From the NCBI GenBank assembly GCA_040954595.2, contig CM082583.2:10912001-10976000 (forward strand): a stretch of DNA of 64,000 nucleotides, given 5' to 3'. The DNA is from Balanoglossus misakiensis. Its lineage: Eukaryota; Hemichordata. The translations under genes were made by a program, and so were the position numbers. The notes beneath the pieces were generated by a model that saw only the letters and a list, made by a program, of their open reading frames with translations, was not told the DNA's origin and did not search any database. How positions within the stretch are numbered: position 1 is the first letter of the stretch; each line of letters starts with the position of its first letter. This document shows, one piece after another, positions 25,401-37,288 of this stretch.

Positions 25401-28400
25401 ATTTTGTTTTAAATGGTGCTGAGCAGCAGCTTTACTTCTTTGAAAATGAAAAGGTTAGTCAATATTTCATGTTGTTTTTTTTTTAATGTTGTTCCTTGTC
25501 TTGAGATTCAATAGATGAGACCCCCCATAAGCACATCCATTCACGATCTCCTCATAATTATAGTGTCTTCTGATAAGTGCAGCTTGGTGCAGAAAATCAG
25601 GAAGTCGTGCTTGGAAGTGCTTCTTCACGAAGCACATGGTTGATTCTCTCTCCCCCGCCCCCAACCAAAGAACTGTTACTGTTTATTCTTAGTGCTCAGC
25701 AAACTCCTTCAACCTCGGATTATTTCCTGCTTTCTCTTGAAAATAGCTTGCTTGTGATAAACACTCCAGTAATTACCGGTATACTACAGTGTAGACACCA
25801 GGACTGTTAATGACAGGATGTACATATTTTGTTTTACAGAGAACCAAACCAAAGGGACTTGTAGATTTAGTGTACAGCACTGTGTATTCTGTGCATGAAA
25901 GCTTGTTTGGCAGGTAAAAAATGGTCTTAAATATTCCTCTTGTGGTGACTTGAGTAGACTTAGTTTTACGTGTTTGTCGTTGAAATGTGATCAGTTGTTG
26001 AAATTTAATGCTTTCGTGTGTGTGTATTTTATTGACAGGCCAAATTGCTTCCAAGTTGTGTCCAAAGGTTTGGGAGATTTAAATATTTACTATTTATGTG
26101 CAGAGAGCAGTGAGAGTATGCAGGTAAGATTCCTTGAATACAAAATAGTCATTGAGTTTGAGTCGTTCTTTCGATTCTGACATACACATTCATGTATTAC
26201 TTTGATGTCTACCTGGTGAGTACCACAGTCGCAGACTCGAGCTTTTCGAATCTTTTTTCAGGAATGGATGCAGACCATCAGACAGTATTGCAGCAGATCC
26301 CACCGACAGCACCACCACTCCAACATGGTCAAGAAAGGCGTCAAAGAATTGAAGAGCCTCACAGTACAGATCATGGATGCTCATAAACTTCCCATCAGAC
26401 AAGCACCGCACCCATACTGTGTTCTTTCTCTTGATGATGTCAAAGTGGCCAGAACACAGGTGCAGACTGGACCTGATCCTATCTGGAATGAAGCTTTTAC
26501 TTTAGAGTAAGTAATAATAATGCCTTTTTGGTGATGGCCAGTATATGTGTTGTGGTTTTGTTCGGTTTGAAGAATATTTATTATTTATGTATCTAATTTA
26601 TTATGTATTAAAATATCACGAATAAATAAATATATAAAATTATGTATTCCTGAATGACTCCATGGCATTCTTCATCAATTTCAGGGATTTAACAGACGAC
26701 ATAGAGTCTCTCAGCCTGAGTGTTTACAACAGGAATAAACGCACCAAGGATTCCGCGGTGTGTCAGATGATGATTCTGATCAACAAACTGCCCAACGGTC
26801 TGGCAGTGGAGGATTGGTATCCATTGGTGTCCCTGCAGCAGTGCAAGACAGACATGGGTTCCATCAGGATCTGTGCCAGATACATGCAAGAAACCATTAT
26901 GCCGGAAGAGGAGTACGGGATATTGAAGGAGGTAGGCCAAGAAACCGGGAATGAGCCACTTTCATGACCCCTATGTGACCTTTACATCCTGGTATTAGGA
27001 GTCCACCATTTTGAGCACAAACTCTGCTTCCAACGCATCCATGTCATCATTTACTGTATTCCTGTTCATGTGTTTTTTCAGTTGGTTTTCTCATCTGATC
27101 TGCAAACTATCTATGCACTGGAGGAGATCTGTGGCAAAAACAGGAGCCATGTAGCGTCAATTTTGTTGAAGTTATACCGCACTCAGCGAAGAGAAGTTAG
27201 TTTACTGAAAGCTTTGAACACTATAGAGATAGAAATGGAAGGTGAGTGTTCATGTGATACTTATCCATAGTTTTCCATGGTAAAGTTGGACTTCTATAGA
27301 GGGAACTGGGGGTGAAAGGGTTAAACAATTAAGTTCTTCGGAAGTCATGATTTATTTTTCCTTAACTTGGCAGACGAACGGTCCACATTGTTTCGTGCCA
27401 ACACAATAGCCACCACTCTAATGGATAAATACATGAAGATGACGGCTATACCCTTTGTGCATTATGCTGTGAAAGATGTTATACTAAGGATACTGGAATC
27501 CAAGCAGTCATGTGAGGTGAGTGAAGTTGCTAAGCAACCAGTCAAATCACCTTTGACCTCTGAAGAGCAATCTGGTCTTTTAAACATTACTGTGTGTTTG
27601 CCATATCCTCTCATGATATTTTTGGACAACTGAACATCTATTGATTTTTGTTTTTGTGTCTTTGTCTCTTGCTAACACTAGTTGAATCCATTGAAGTTGG
27701 AAAAGGGAATGGACGTTAATGTAAACTGTGAACACCTTCTAACATATCTCAAGGATCTTGCAGAATCAATTTTCAGCTCAGCTGATTTTTGTCCACTGTG
27801 AGTATATACGGTAGTCTCTATTTTTCAGTTATCTGAAGTCCATACTGAGCTTGATGTGATTAAAAAGAGAATAAGCATGTACAACACATTGACTCTGTCT
27901 GTTGTATTTGTAACAGGCCTGTCAGGTATCTGTGTGGTTGTTTACAAAGTGATGTCAAGAGAAAATGGCCAGCCAATCAGGAAACACATTCCAGGGTTGT
28001 TGGGTGAGTTCATTCTTCCAATCCTCTCTCTCATTACTTCCCCACCACCAGCAGTGGACAAATCAATTGTGATACGAGTCTGCATAATCCCCCCCCCCCC
28101 CCACACACACACATATTTTTGAGGCATTCAAGTTTCCCCCACAGTATTACTACTACAATCATTTTTTCATAAGGTGAATTGGTTTTAATCCTTTGGTTTT
28201 TGAAATGAGTGTTAACAGAGATATTCTTTTTTTTTTCAGTGGGTTTTTATTTCTAAGGTTGATATGCCCGGCCATACTCAACCCCAGACAATTTAACATA
28301 GTTTCAGGTGAGTCCTTTATCTTCACCTTTTTCGTAAAACCATTTCATAACCATTGTAAGCTTTCAACAGTGAAATCCCAATGCTGTTGAAAAATGACTG

Positions 28401-29265
28401 AATTATTATATTAGCTCAACCTTTAATACAAATACTTTCAAACCTGTTTTACAGAACCCTTGTCAGATACTGCAGCAAGAACACTGACAATTGTTGCCAA
28501 AGCAATTCAGAACCTTGCCAACTTAGTAGAATTTGGTTCCAAGGTAAGTGTGCATACAAAACTTCAATCTGAATCTGGAAAACTTTCCTCATATAAACGT
28601 GTTAATTTTTGTATTTGTGTATTTGTTAATTTTTGTATTTGTGTGTCTGAAGTAATTTCTTATTCAACGGGTGTTAAGCAGTTTTCGTACAATTTTTCTC
28701 TCTTCAGGAGCCGTACATGGAAGCTCTTAATCCATTTATTGTACTCAACAAAGGGCGGATGATTCGATTTCTGGAAGAAGTGTCGGTGGGTTGAACTTTC
28801 TAATCACCAAAGTGCATCCAGTGTGTACTGAGAGATGCAATTGCTGTTTTAAAGTCCTGTTGTATAGTACAAGTATAAATCTTAGTTTGGAGAACGCATT
28901 AGAATAATGTACAATTGTACTTTCTACTTACAGAGTGTAAGTGAATGGCCTGAACTCAACCCTCCAATGTGCACGGATTTGAGCCGGGATTTAGCAGCAT
29001 TACATCAAATAAGTGTGTCACATTTCAAGGAAATTCAAAGACTCAGTACCTCCAAGGTAAGCTGGCCGTGCTGCCTCGAAATATCAAAAAATATTTAAAA
29101 ATGAAATAAATTGTTGATTTTAAAACTTTCATCAAAATAAATCCTGAGCATATATTCCTTAATTTTCTACTTTTTATACCATTTCAGCTTCACGTGAAGA
29201 AGTTATTGGCTGTCACAAAAACACTGATGCAAAAACAGAGCCAGTACACAGGGGAAGCCACTTGA
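19494..29265 (+). CDS. RASA1: Ras GTPase-activating protein 1 (p120 RasGAP)
   Basis: Complete 24-exon model of 926 aa. Exons: 19494-19666, 22571-22720, 22865-23000, 23142-23212, 23336-23453, 23600-23631, 23770-23822, 23971-24118, 24745-24823, 25010-25154, 25371-25453, 25840-25913, 26039-26123, 26262-26506, 26685-26931, 27082-27241, 27374-27516, 27682-27797, 27917-28003, 28240-28307, 28455-28543, 28708-28785, 28934-29056, 29188-29265. Domains: SH2 from residue 59 (GSYLIRESD), SH3 (RRRVVAILPYTKLPDTDELS), second SH2 from 228 (GSFLIRTSD), PH from about 361 (MKGYLNKK), C2, and RasGAP to the C-terminus. The catalytic arginine finger is in STLFRANT (about R674), and the FLFLRLICPAILNP motif is intact. 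It should stimulate GTP hydrolysis by Ras downstream of phosphotyrosine receptors. The first exon gives only 58 aa before SH2, against roughly 180 in human, explaining the shorter length. Confidence 0.97.
28091..28114 (+). repeat. Poly-C plus CA tract in a RASA1 intron
   Basis: A run of about 14 C residues followed by CA repeats, inside the intron after RASA1 exon 19. A second poly-C run lies at about 31250-31265 in HAUS1 intron 1. Both are simple repeats prone to sequencing length error. Confidence 0.85.
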
Positions 29266-29578
29266 TGACTTCAGGAAGACTTGAGGGACCTGTGCTAATT
29301 ATGGACAGAACGGTCAAACTGGCCAGATTGCTGATTTCTCTTTGAATGTGCCAGTGGTCGTAATTGATGTGTGCCAGTCATGAGAGATGATGCATGTAGT
29401 GAATTGCATATCAGTTGTATGCATACATTGATAATGGAAGAGCGTTTCTCACCAATTCTGTGAATTACTTCCATGCAGTATATGTAACAATCATATTATT
29501 TGCTATCAACTCTGCCAGGACAGAACATTTTCTATGTTTTTAAAATGTTTAGGTGGACAGTGTTTCATAGCAAACAAA

Positions 29579-29584
29579 AATAAA
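29579..29584 (+). terminator. Putative proximal polyadenylation signal, RASA1
   Basis: AATAAA about 315 nt after the RASA1 stop. Confidence 0.4.
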
Positions 29585-30646
29585 CAACAACAAAATGACA
29601 GTTAATTTGCAAGATTATGAATGTCAATGAACAAACATGACATGTACAAACTTTTGTGTTTTAATTAATGAGGGGGGGGGGAGAATTTAAGATGTTTAGA
29701 GTAGATGAGTGTGTTTGCTGCAAAATGTCAGTGTCTGTATTGGATGCACAAGTACAGTCTTCACATGCATAGAATTCTAAAGCTGCTCACCGAATGTGAT
29801 TTTTTGTCATGTTTTAAGACAATTTTTTTGTTGTGTTTTAAGACGATCAAGTTATTTAATGATACAGGTCAGACTGTATTAACCAGCATTTACAGGTAGA
29901 TTAGGTTATGAACTTTCTCTGAGAAAAAAATGTGTAAATTATAACGGCATACGTACATGTATATTTAAGATGCAATAGTGGTTGTCTGTGTGAAGGCAAT
30001 AGCATGGGTCTATTTGCCCCCTATTGGAGGGATGCGTGAGTAATGCAACATGAGAAATAACTTGTAGATGAAGAGAAATGTAAACATTTCCTCGTTCTGT
30101 AATGACTCCCTCATTGGAATGTAGACCCATGGTAAACCCTAGATCAAAAAAAACACCCACAGTATTTGAAGGGTTTCAGCACACACCACATGTGATATTG
30201 ACAACTCAAAAATGAAACGCATATTTTATGTTTATACTTAACTGGGATTTTTTTTCAAGTGCACATGCAGAGCTATGCTGTAACAAACCTGCATTTCTTG
30301 ACTATCATAAACTATTTCAGGAAACTAGGCCCAAAATATATGGAACCTAACTTCCAGCATATAAACTTCGCAAAGTTTTTTCTCCGTGGCTGATGAAGGT
30401 ATAAACTTTCATTAAATAAGAACAACTGATGTTTATTCAGAGTAACAACTCATTCGAAATACCAGGTAAAGACCAGATTTTAGCAGTCTGTTAAACTATT
30501 GACAATTTTTAGTTATCAACATTTAAAAAAACTTGTTTTCTGTAAGAGAGTGCTATTGTAAAGAGTGTTGAAACAATTTTCAAAATAACTCTTGTGTGTT
30601 GTATTAGTATTTGTATCATGATTCTGATGGACAGTCCAGATCTGTC

Positions 30647-30652
30647 AATAAA
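30647..30652 (+). terminator. Putative distal polyadenylation signal, RASA1
   Basis: AATAAA about 1.4 kb after the RASA1 stop. With the proximal signal at 29579 it offers alternative 3' UTR lengths. Confidence 0.4.
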
Positions 30653-31139
30653 ATATTGGTGTACACTGATATCTGTACCACATTAAAGAAATATAAACAT
30701 GTTTTGTTGTAATTTTATTATCCAAGCAATTACACAGTATTGAGTATTTTTCCTGTGTTGTGTATCAACTACCATATCTTGTCCCATATAGCATCCCCTA
30801 AACCCCGTTTTTTTGCTCATGAAGTTGGATGATGGCAACACTTTAAAGGGTTGTCTTATTGACCCAAACCAAAATACATGTTTTTGTTTCAAACGATACC
30901 TTAACTTTTAGAAACCAAAATCCACGGGCTATGCAAGACGTAAAAAACTGTTCAGATCCAACGTAGAAACAAAATAATCGGTAGCTCGTGCGTTGATGGC
31001 GCTATAATATCCACGTCTAGTCTCGCAAAATCTCGTCACTGATCACCTGATTTATGGCGCCATGTTTTGATTTGACCCTGTTGGTAAATAACGTCAGGGT
31101 ATATGAACATACGACGTGAGGGTACACATGCACTGAGAA

Positions 31140-32817
31140 ATGTCGGTAGCCGAGAGACAGCGAAGGGTAAGTTTTGAACACTTCCAGAATCTCACAATAA
31201 ACCTTTATGGTCACCGAGCTGTGGTCACTCCATCATCCCATGATCCATAACCCCCCCCCCCCCCCTCACGCCACCCTGAGGCTGATCTATTGTAAACTTG
31301 TGTCTGACAGGTGCAGGCATGGCTGGACAAAGTCTTTGCCGGGTCATCAGTTCCTCCGTATGAAATTAACTCAAGAACAATTGATATACTATATGATCTT
31401 ATGAAGAAGAATGAAGCCAGAGACCAAGAGGCTCGGATTTTGAGTGAAGACTTGAAACAGAAAGCTTTGGAGTATCATGTTGAAGGTGATTTAGAGAAAC
31501 AGTGTAGATGTTAGGCTGATACTGATACCAAGATAGTAGAAGTATAATATACAGAATTTTTTATATATGTATTGTTTATTTTACAGCTGTTCGGTTGGCA
31601 AGCATTCTGCAGTGTGTGGGTCTGTCCTCGGCAAATCTGTCCAAGTCTGGATCAGTCAGTTTGTCAACTCTTGCTAATGTTTCACAGATGCTAGAATTAA
31701 AAGATGGATCTATGAGCAGGTAATCTTACTTGTAATTGTGTGACCACAATCTTTTGCCTTTGGGTACTGTTAAATTGGACTCAAACTCTTATTGAATTAA
31801 AATAATACCCTGACTATATCTTATCATTCTTATGTTACCAGCTACCTGCTTGGCCTAACAGAGCAGTCTAGAGATCTTATTGGAACTTCAGAAGCAAGAT
31901 TACAGGAAAAGAATATGGCAGATCAGTTGCAGGCAAAAACTCAAAATGTCCGGATAAAATCAAGTTATTTAAAGAAGCAAGTAATATATATACTACAGTT
32001 TATCTTATCTAACACATATGATGTAACTTGCCTGATACAGTAGTGACCTCATAAGCAGTATTGTATTATTAAAAGACATTGTTGGATGTTGTTTCCAGAC
32101 ATTTACAAACCATGGAGGAACAGGTTAAGCATCAGGAACCAGAATTGAAGAATAAAGCTCAGAATGCTGGTTTCCTGCAGACAAAATCCAGAGAATACAA
32201 AGACAAACTGCACCACTTACAGGTACTCATATAATTAATATTTGTTGGAGTTTCTACCATTGACTCTGCTTGTCAGGGCTCCTTACCTTTTTTGTGAATA
32301 TCCAGAAATGTGGATGTCTCACATATACAGAATAGAAATGTTTCATTCAATCAGTATATTTTCCTGTCTTGCCTCTTCTAACAGGAACAGTTAAATAGGA
32401 GTGGTGTTGATGCCACAATTTACCACCACAACTTGGAAAAAAAGGCAGAGGTAAGGTGCACCTTAAGGTTTTTGTTCAAATTCAATTACTCACCAATGTA
32501 GTATCAGGCTACACTGACTATGATGCAGCCAGCCAAACTCTTCCTCATCAGCAGTGTCTCGATTCATTATTTGCAATGAATGTACAAAGTCCAACACAAG
32601 AATTGATACATAATTGATAATTATTATGACATATTTTATTGAACAGGAATTGAAACAATTGAAAGACGAAATAGCACCCTTGAAGCTGAAGTTAGACACT
32701 TACCACCAGTTGCCAGCTGATCCTTCACTTGCCCAAGTCAACATTGAAGAGGCCAAAAGAGAATTGGCATTGTTGGAAAAGGAAATATCAAAGCGTATCA
32801 ATCAGATGAACTTTTGA
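31140..32817 (+). CDS. HAUS1: HAUS augmin-like complex subunit 1
   Basis: Seven exons: 31140-31166, 31311-31485, 31587-31719, 31842-31976, 32099-32222, 32385-32450 and 32647-32817, predicting 276 aa (human 278). The start MSVAERQRR leads into VQAWLDKVFAGSSVPPYEIN, matching the human VAAWLKKIFGDHPIPQYEVN region. The C-terminus contains PLKLKLDTYHQLPADPSLAQ and then VNIEEAKRELALLEKEIS, almost residue for residue like vertebrate HAUS1. Most of the protein is predicted coiled coil. HAUS1 is a subunit of the eight-protein augmin complex, which recruits gamma-tubulin rings to spindle microtubules for branching nucleation. One intron (after exon 4) needs a GC-AG border to keep frame. Its 3' end converges on the unknown minus-strand gene. 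Confidence 0.96.
31977..32098 (+). other. GC-AG intron in HAUS1
   Basis: The intron after exon 4 begins GCAAGT and ends CCAG. Exon 5 is open only if entered in phase 2 (reading HLQTMEEQVKHQE). The only nearby donor giving that phase is the GC at 31977-31978, a normal minor donor class. A GT a few bases downstream at 31981 would put exon 5 out of frame. Confidence 0.8.
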
Positions 32818-33649
32818 GTTTGTTTAAGACTAGTCAGGAAAGAGCCTCAGACGTACAAAGTGTGTGGCATCTAGAGAGACCAACATGGCCTGACCTGTAC
32901 TGGTTCAAGAGAGAGACACAACAAGCACTCGAGTCCAACACCAGCTCACAAATATTTAAAATACTTATAATCATGTCCAACTGGCAGTATAGCACAAATT
33001 CATCCTAATGGATAACTGAAAAGCTTGACTTCATATCTCCAAGCTGCAACCTTTCTATCACTCATAAATAGTTAAATATTATTACTCAGACAGAAATTAT
33101 TCTAGATATGTTACAAGTTAAAAAGACACGTCATCTGTCATTGCCAACAAACTGTTGCGATATTACTTTACAAACCTTTCATTCACTCTATATATATTTG
33201 TTCATTCAGTTGTTTAAAACAATTACTGCTCAAGAAAGAAACTTAAAAGCTTCTGAATATTTTTTTTTAATATTTTTGGTAATAATGCTGAAGAAGACAC
33301 ACTCTTCATTTTGAATCTTTTTTCTTTGAGCAAATCTGCTGATTTCAGTCTTCAATTTCATGCCTTGCAAATCCACAATGTGTGGTTGGTGGAATGCCAT
33401 CCAAGTCTCCTTCGCTATCATCTAATCCACTGCTGAAAAGTAAAGGCTGCATTCCAGGAAGTCCGTACAGGAGCAGTCAAAGAAAATCACACGACATGTA
33501 TTGCATTGAGTAGCCTGCATTCACTACTGCTAATGCATACTAGACACATTGAATTATTGATTGCATGACTTGATACACTGCCAATATCTTAGTTCAGACA
33601 GACTACATACTGCCACGGTACCACTGAGAAAATGTGATCAGTTAAATGT
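32818..33649. other. HAUS1 3' UTR and convergent interval
   Basis: About 830 bp of AT-rich DNA between the HAUS1 stop and the stop of the minus-strand gene. A minus-strand stretch at about 33348-33435 has an acceptor-like TTTTCAG and a 28-codon acidic open frame ending in a stop. It could be an alternative last exon of the unknown gene, but I could not find a good upstream donor in the needed phase. Confidence 0.5.
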
Positions 33650-35650
33650 TCATCCAATAATAAAGGATATAAGGTGACAGCATGATTCCTTTCCATTGTC
33701 TGCTTCATAATCCTCTGGTGAACATTTATGTTCACTTTCAAACAGTGCATTGGTGTCTTCTGTTTTCATCCACAGTGTTGCCTGTAAATATGTTTTTATA
33801 GAACATACAAGTTTTGTTTATACTTCAGGACCATCACAGTTTATTGAACAAGTTTCTTGAAATCACGGTCACTCCAAGGCATGACATATACATCACTACA
33901 TTTAGTTATGTATTGAGTACTCACTTGGTCATAGAAAGTTGGCACATTAGGGGTAGCTGTTGAAGAGTCTAGATATACGAAAGAACTTTGCTGCAAAAAG
34001 TTTGGCAGCAATGGTGAATTCGAGGGTACCTGAAATGAAAGAATGGCAACATGTTAGTAGAACTGTTCTAGACACTTGATACTGCGGCTAAGAAATCGCG
34101 CCTCATGTGAACTTTCAATGACTTACACAACCATAAATGGTAAAACCCATAAATCAAATAACAGCCTGACTTACTTGTTGAGAGGGAGTAGTACATTCAT
34201 CTTCATGATCTCTAGATACCAGCCCAGGTGCACAGGACAGATCATTCTCCGAAACATCTCCGACATTGTTATTTCTTCCATGTTGGCTGTCTGACAAGCC
34301 ATGCTGACAGATATCCTGTGTGATACTTTCCTCAATTTTCAATGGAACACTGAGAAAATTTTCTCTGATGAGAGCCGTATCTTCTGCTGTGATGAGATTG
34401 CCTTCTGCTGCTGCTGGCCTTCATTGTCAAAAAATAATAACACGATAGGTGATACTAGTATGAAAGTTTAACTGTAGCAAAATGTCTAGCAGAGCTTATG
34501 CACATGCACCAGATGATATCAATTGGAAAATGTACAAATCTGCAAGTAGGTTTACTATGAAGTACATGATTTTACCTGTCAAATTTGGCCTGTTTTTGTT
34601 TCAGTTGAGCTATGTGTTTGTAAATATCAACACCAGTTTGCTTTCTTGATCTGTTACTTTTATCTTTGTTTCTTGACCGCAATTTTCCTGGTGCGGGCAA
34701 ATCCTCTCTTCCCAGGTTAATCAGGTCGAGGCTGGAATTTGAAGACCATCCCTCTCTTGTAACTTTTTGACTCACCAACTAAAGAAAATGGGAGAAAAAA
34801 TGCAATAAAATTTTTGGAATGCGTAATTATACCTTGGCTCACTCACTAGAATTATGAATAAAATACACAAGTCATAGCCTCATACTATATTAAGAAAGCT
34901 TTCAATATGGAGTGTTCACTCACCAAACCAATACGATCATCCAAACTGCTGTCACTACTTTCTACAAGGTGAGACCTGGTTGTTACCAAAAACAAATCAC
35001 TTACATAATCATATTGTCCTTACAGATTTGTAATTGACGAGTCAGAATGTGCACAAAATATGGAATTAACGTGGGGGACTACGGTTTCCAGAAGTAATGC
35101 ATGGTTATTAACATTATCACAAAAGATCCGATAAAGAATATTCTGTCATCAACTTAGATTTTTTTGAGAGCCACAATTGGCACAAACTAAATTTTGTAAT
35201 GTTCATGTTATGACTACCGGTACTTACCTTTTGCGTATGAGGTGATCAAATGGATTATTAGGACTTTGTGTTATGAACGTTCTTTCATCACAGCTTTCCT
35301 CATTTACATCACCATCATCTTCATCTCTTGTTACTGTATGTGAAACTCTGGAAACAGATCATTGTTTGGACAACTGCGTGGCTATGACTATGGCCACGTA
35401 TTATCTCATACATAAATACCAAACAAGTACAGTTTGTATATGTAAGTTACTCGTATCTGCATCGCCAATTTTCAGTGAAACAGGACAAATGTACATTGTA
35501 CTTTGTTGACGCGAAATGAGGAGGTAAATGCATAACTCACCTCATGAATGGAAGTGGTGGTAACTGGCTAGCTTTCTTCACCCCACGAGTTCGTTGTCTT
35601 GGCCGTTTTGGCAATGCCTTGGACGATACCGTGCCTTTACACGAATCCAT
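33650..35650 (-). CDS. Unrecognised 7-exon gene, low-complexity soluble protein
   Basis: I do not recognise this gene. Seven GT-AG exons join in a single open frame: 35650-35541, 35347-35228, 34975-34924, 34778-34576, 34418-34175, 34029-33925 and 33781-33650, giving 321 aa. That consistent phasing over six introns is the main evidence that it is real. The protein is Ser/Asp/Asn-rich. It has a basic N-terminus (KRPRQRTRGVKKASQ), a SPNNPFDHLIRKR segment with an NPF tripeptide, a central basic stretch (PAPGKLRSRNKDKSNRSRKQ), and a short helical Lys/Gln-rich segment (DIYKHIAQLKQKQAKFDR). The rest looks disordered, with no membrane segment or signal peptide. The in-frame ATG at 35650 was chosen because the longer frame upstream has no ATG. 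The last exon is the least certain. Confidence 0.7.
33659..33664 (+). terminator. Putative polyadenylation signal, HAUS1
   Basis: AATAAA about 840 nt after the HAUS1 stop. It falls just inside the last coding exon of the opposing gene, so transcripts may overlap tail to tail. Confidence 0.35.
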
Positions 35651-35752
35651 AGCGTATTGATGTAAGTCACGAAGTTTAGTTTTGTTGAAGGGGCTGTGAA
35701 AATTTGATACACCCACCACATGCAAAGCGATTTCTACAGTTCACTGTCGGTG

Positions 35753-36154
35753 CTATCCAGCTCCTGTGACTCTATCTCCGTTGTTTTCCCTCACTAAAAA
35801 TACCCACCTTCCCTTATAGCAATGATAAATCACGACCATCCAAATAAGAAGCAGACTAATAGTGCCACACATAAAATATGTCGTCTGGAAACTAAAACTT
35901 TCTGGGACGTCTATCATGGACTGTATCGGAGATTTTTTCAGGTTACAGGCTAAAGTTAAAATTTCCGAGTCTTGCACGTCTATAGTTTCAAAGTTCTTGT
36001 GTTGAACTGTTGTATAAAAGCATTCTCCAATAAAGACGAAGCACAAGTTTAAATTATGATGTACAAACAAAAATTGCCGTTCCGTATGATCCAGCTGACC
36101 TTCTCCTTGACAGAAACGAGCTGACGACAGGTTAGTGTGAATTTCAGTCCACAT
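35753..36154 (-). CDS. Candidate single-pass membrane protein, single exon
   Basis: An uninterrupted 133-codon frame starts at ATG 36154 and ends in TAG at 35753-35755. It predicts one strong transmembrane segment near residues 91-113 (TTYFMCGTISLLLIWMVVIY) followed by a short basic stretch (HCYKGRW) and a polar tail. The region before it has four cysteines and no clear cleavable signal peptide. I do not recognise a family. It starts only 1.1 kb from the divergent MAP2K5 start, and its stop lies about 100 bp from the start of the neighbouring minus-strand gene, so it could share a promoter region or be part of a longer transcript. It could also be a chance frame. Confidence 0.4.
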   Translation of the reverse strand: MWTEIHTNLSSARFCQGEGQLDHTERQFLFVHHNLNLCFVFIGECFYTTVQHKNFETIDVQDSEILTLACNLKKSPIQSMIDVPESFSFQTTYFMCGTISLLLIWMVVIYHCYKGRWVFLVRENNGDRVTGAG

Positions 36155-37288
36155 ACTCAATTAATGATTGGCGGATGGCTAAGATTTGTAAAACTTTTGA
36201 CCAATCAACGGGGCTGTAAAGAAATCGACATCCGGTGTAATGTGCAGCAGAAGTTGAATGGGAGGTAAAAAAAATAGCAAAAGTGAAGTTACATTTTATT
36301 CAACCTGGGAGAAAACAGGTATCAAATCCCCTTTTTTCATGAGATTTTGTGAAACGTGGGGGTAAAAAAGCGGTCAATGTTTGGCGTGGGTGAATAATGT
36401 ATCTAGATTCATGGCAGGCATGATGTCGGTCAGTGAATGAAGACGTATTTGGAGATAACCCACAACCTCCGGACCGCCCAATCTGATGAGTTGTGACTCT
36501 GATATATATCTAATACCTTTTTCTGACAAAATTATTGTGCGGTTAGGATGCCCAAATGTTGTCTCCAGCAAATCAAGAGCTAGTTAGAGACATAGGCGGT
36601 TACTCGTTACATCAAATGTACATACACGCACACCACAAGAACAAATTACCGTCAAAAGTGAAAGTTACATGATGATGTTGTAATGAATCCCATGTACAGT
36701 GTAAATGTTGCAAGCTGCTCATTCATATTCTAATATCATGAACAGTTCCCAGCCTACTAGGCCAAAAGTCCATTTCCGGCTTTGACGTCAGTATATATAC
36801 AGATATAAATCTGACTTATAATATGCGAGCCAGCTGGATTACACAAAGTAGAAGGGACAAAGCTCCCCCACCCCCAAACAAAACAAAAACAGTTCTCCCA
36901 GCAGTAACTAAGTGACAACGCAGTAATTACAGCATATGGCGCAAAATCATAAGGGACCAGTCATTTTATCTGAGCGTGGGGAGGGGGGTCTTTTTGACTA
37001 GCGCAGCTCCAGTGTGGGGCTGAACATACAGCTTAGGGTGAGGTTCCCCGGGTGAGACCAGGACTCCACTAACTCCAGTGTGGGGCTGAACATCGTATTT
37101 GGAGCAGCTCCACACTCATATATGGCCTCACGAGATAATAAAAAGACAAGTCCCTAAATAGGTCATATCGGGTCATGTGAGGTCGGGTCAAACACACGAA
37201 AGGTATTACTTCCGGTTCCGTGATAATCAAAAGGATGATATATATTGATGGAAGTGCGTATTAAAAGTATGTTTTTCATTCAACAAAC
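36155..37288. other. Divergent promoter interval before MAP2K5
   Basis: About 1.1 kb between the minus-strand membrane-protein frame and the MAP2K5 start. It contains two copies of a 21 bp direct repeat (near 37011 and 37075) but no coding exon I can support. The MAP2K5 5' UTR should lie at its right end. Confidence 0.5.
37011..37097 (+). repeat. Short direct repeat upstream of MAP2K5
   Basis: The 21 bp segment beginning CTCCAGTGTGGGGCTGAACA occurs twice about 64 bp apart. Shorter relatives of GGAGCAGCTCCACACTC type follow. The segment lies 200-280 bp before the MAP2K5 start codon. Confidence 0.8.

Larger units (their letters stand above)
29266..31139. other. RASA1 3' UTR and RASA1-HAUS1 intergenic DNA
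   Basis: About 1.9 kb without a supported coding region. It carries AATAAA signals at 29579 and 30647 on the plus strand, consistent with a long RASA1 3' UTR, and the HAUS1 promoter at its right end. A poly-G run lies near 29673. Confidence 0.6.
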
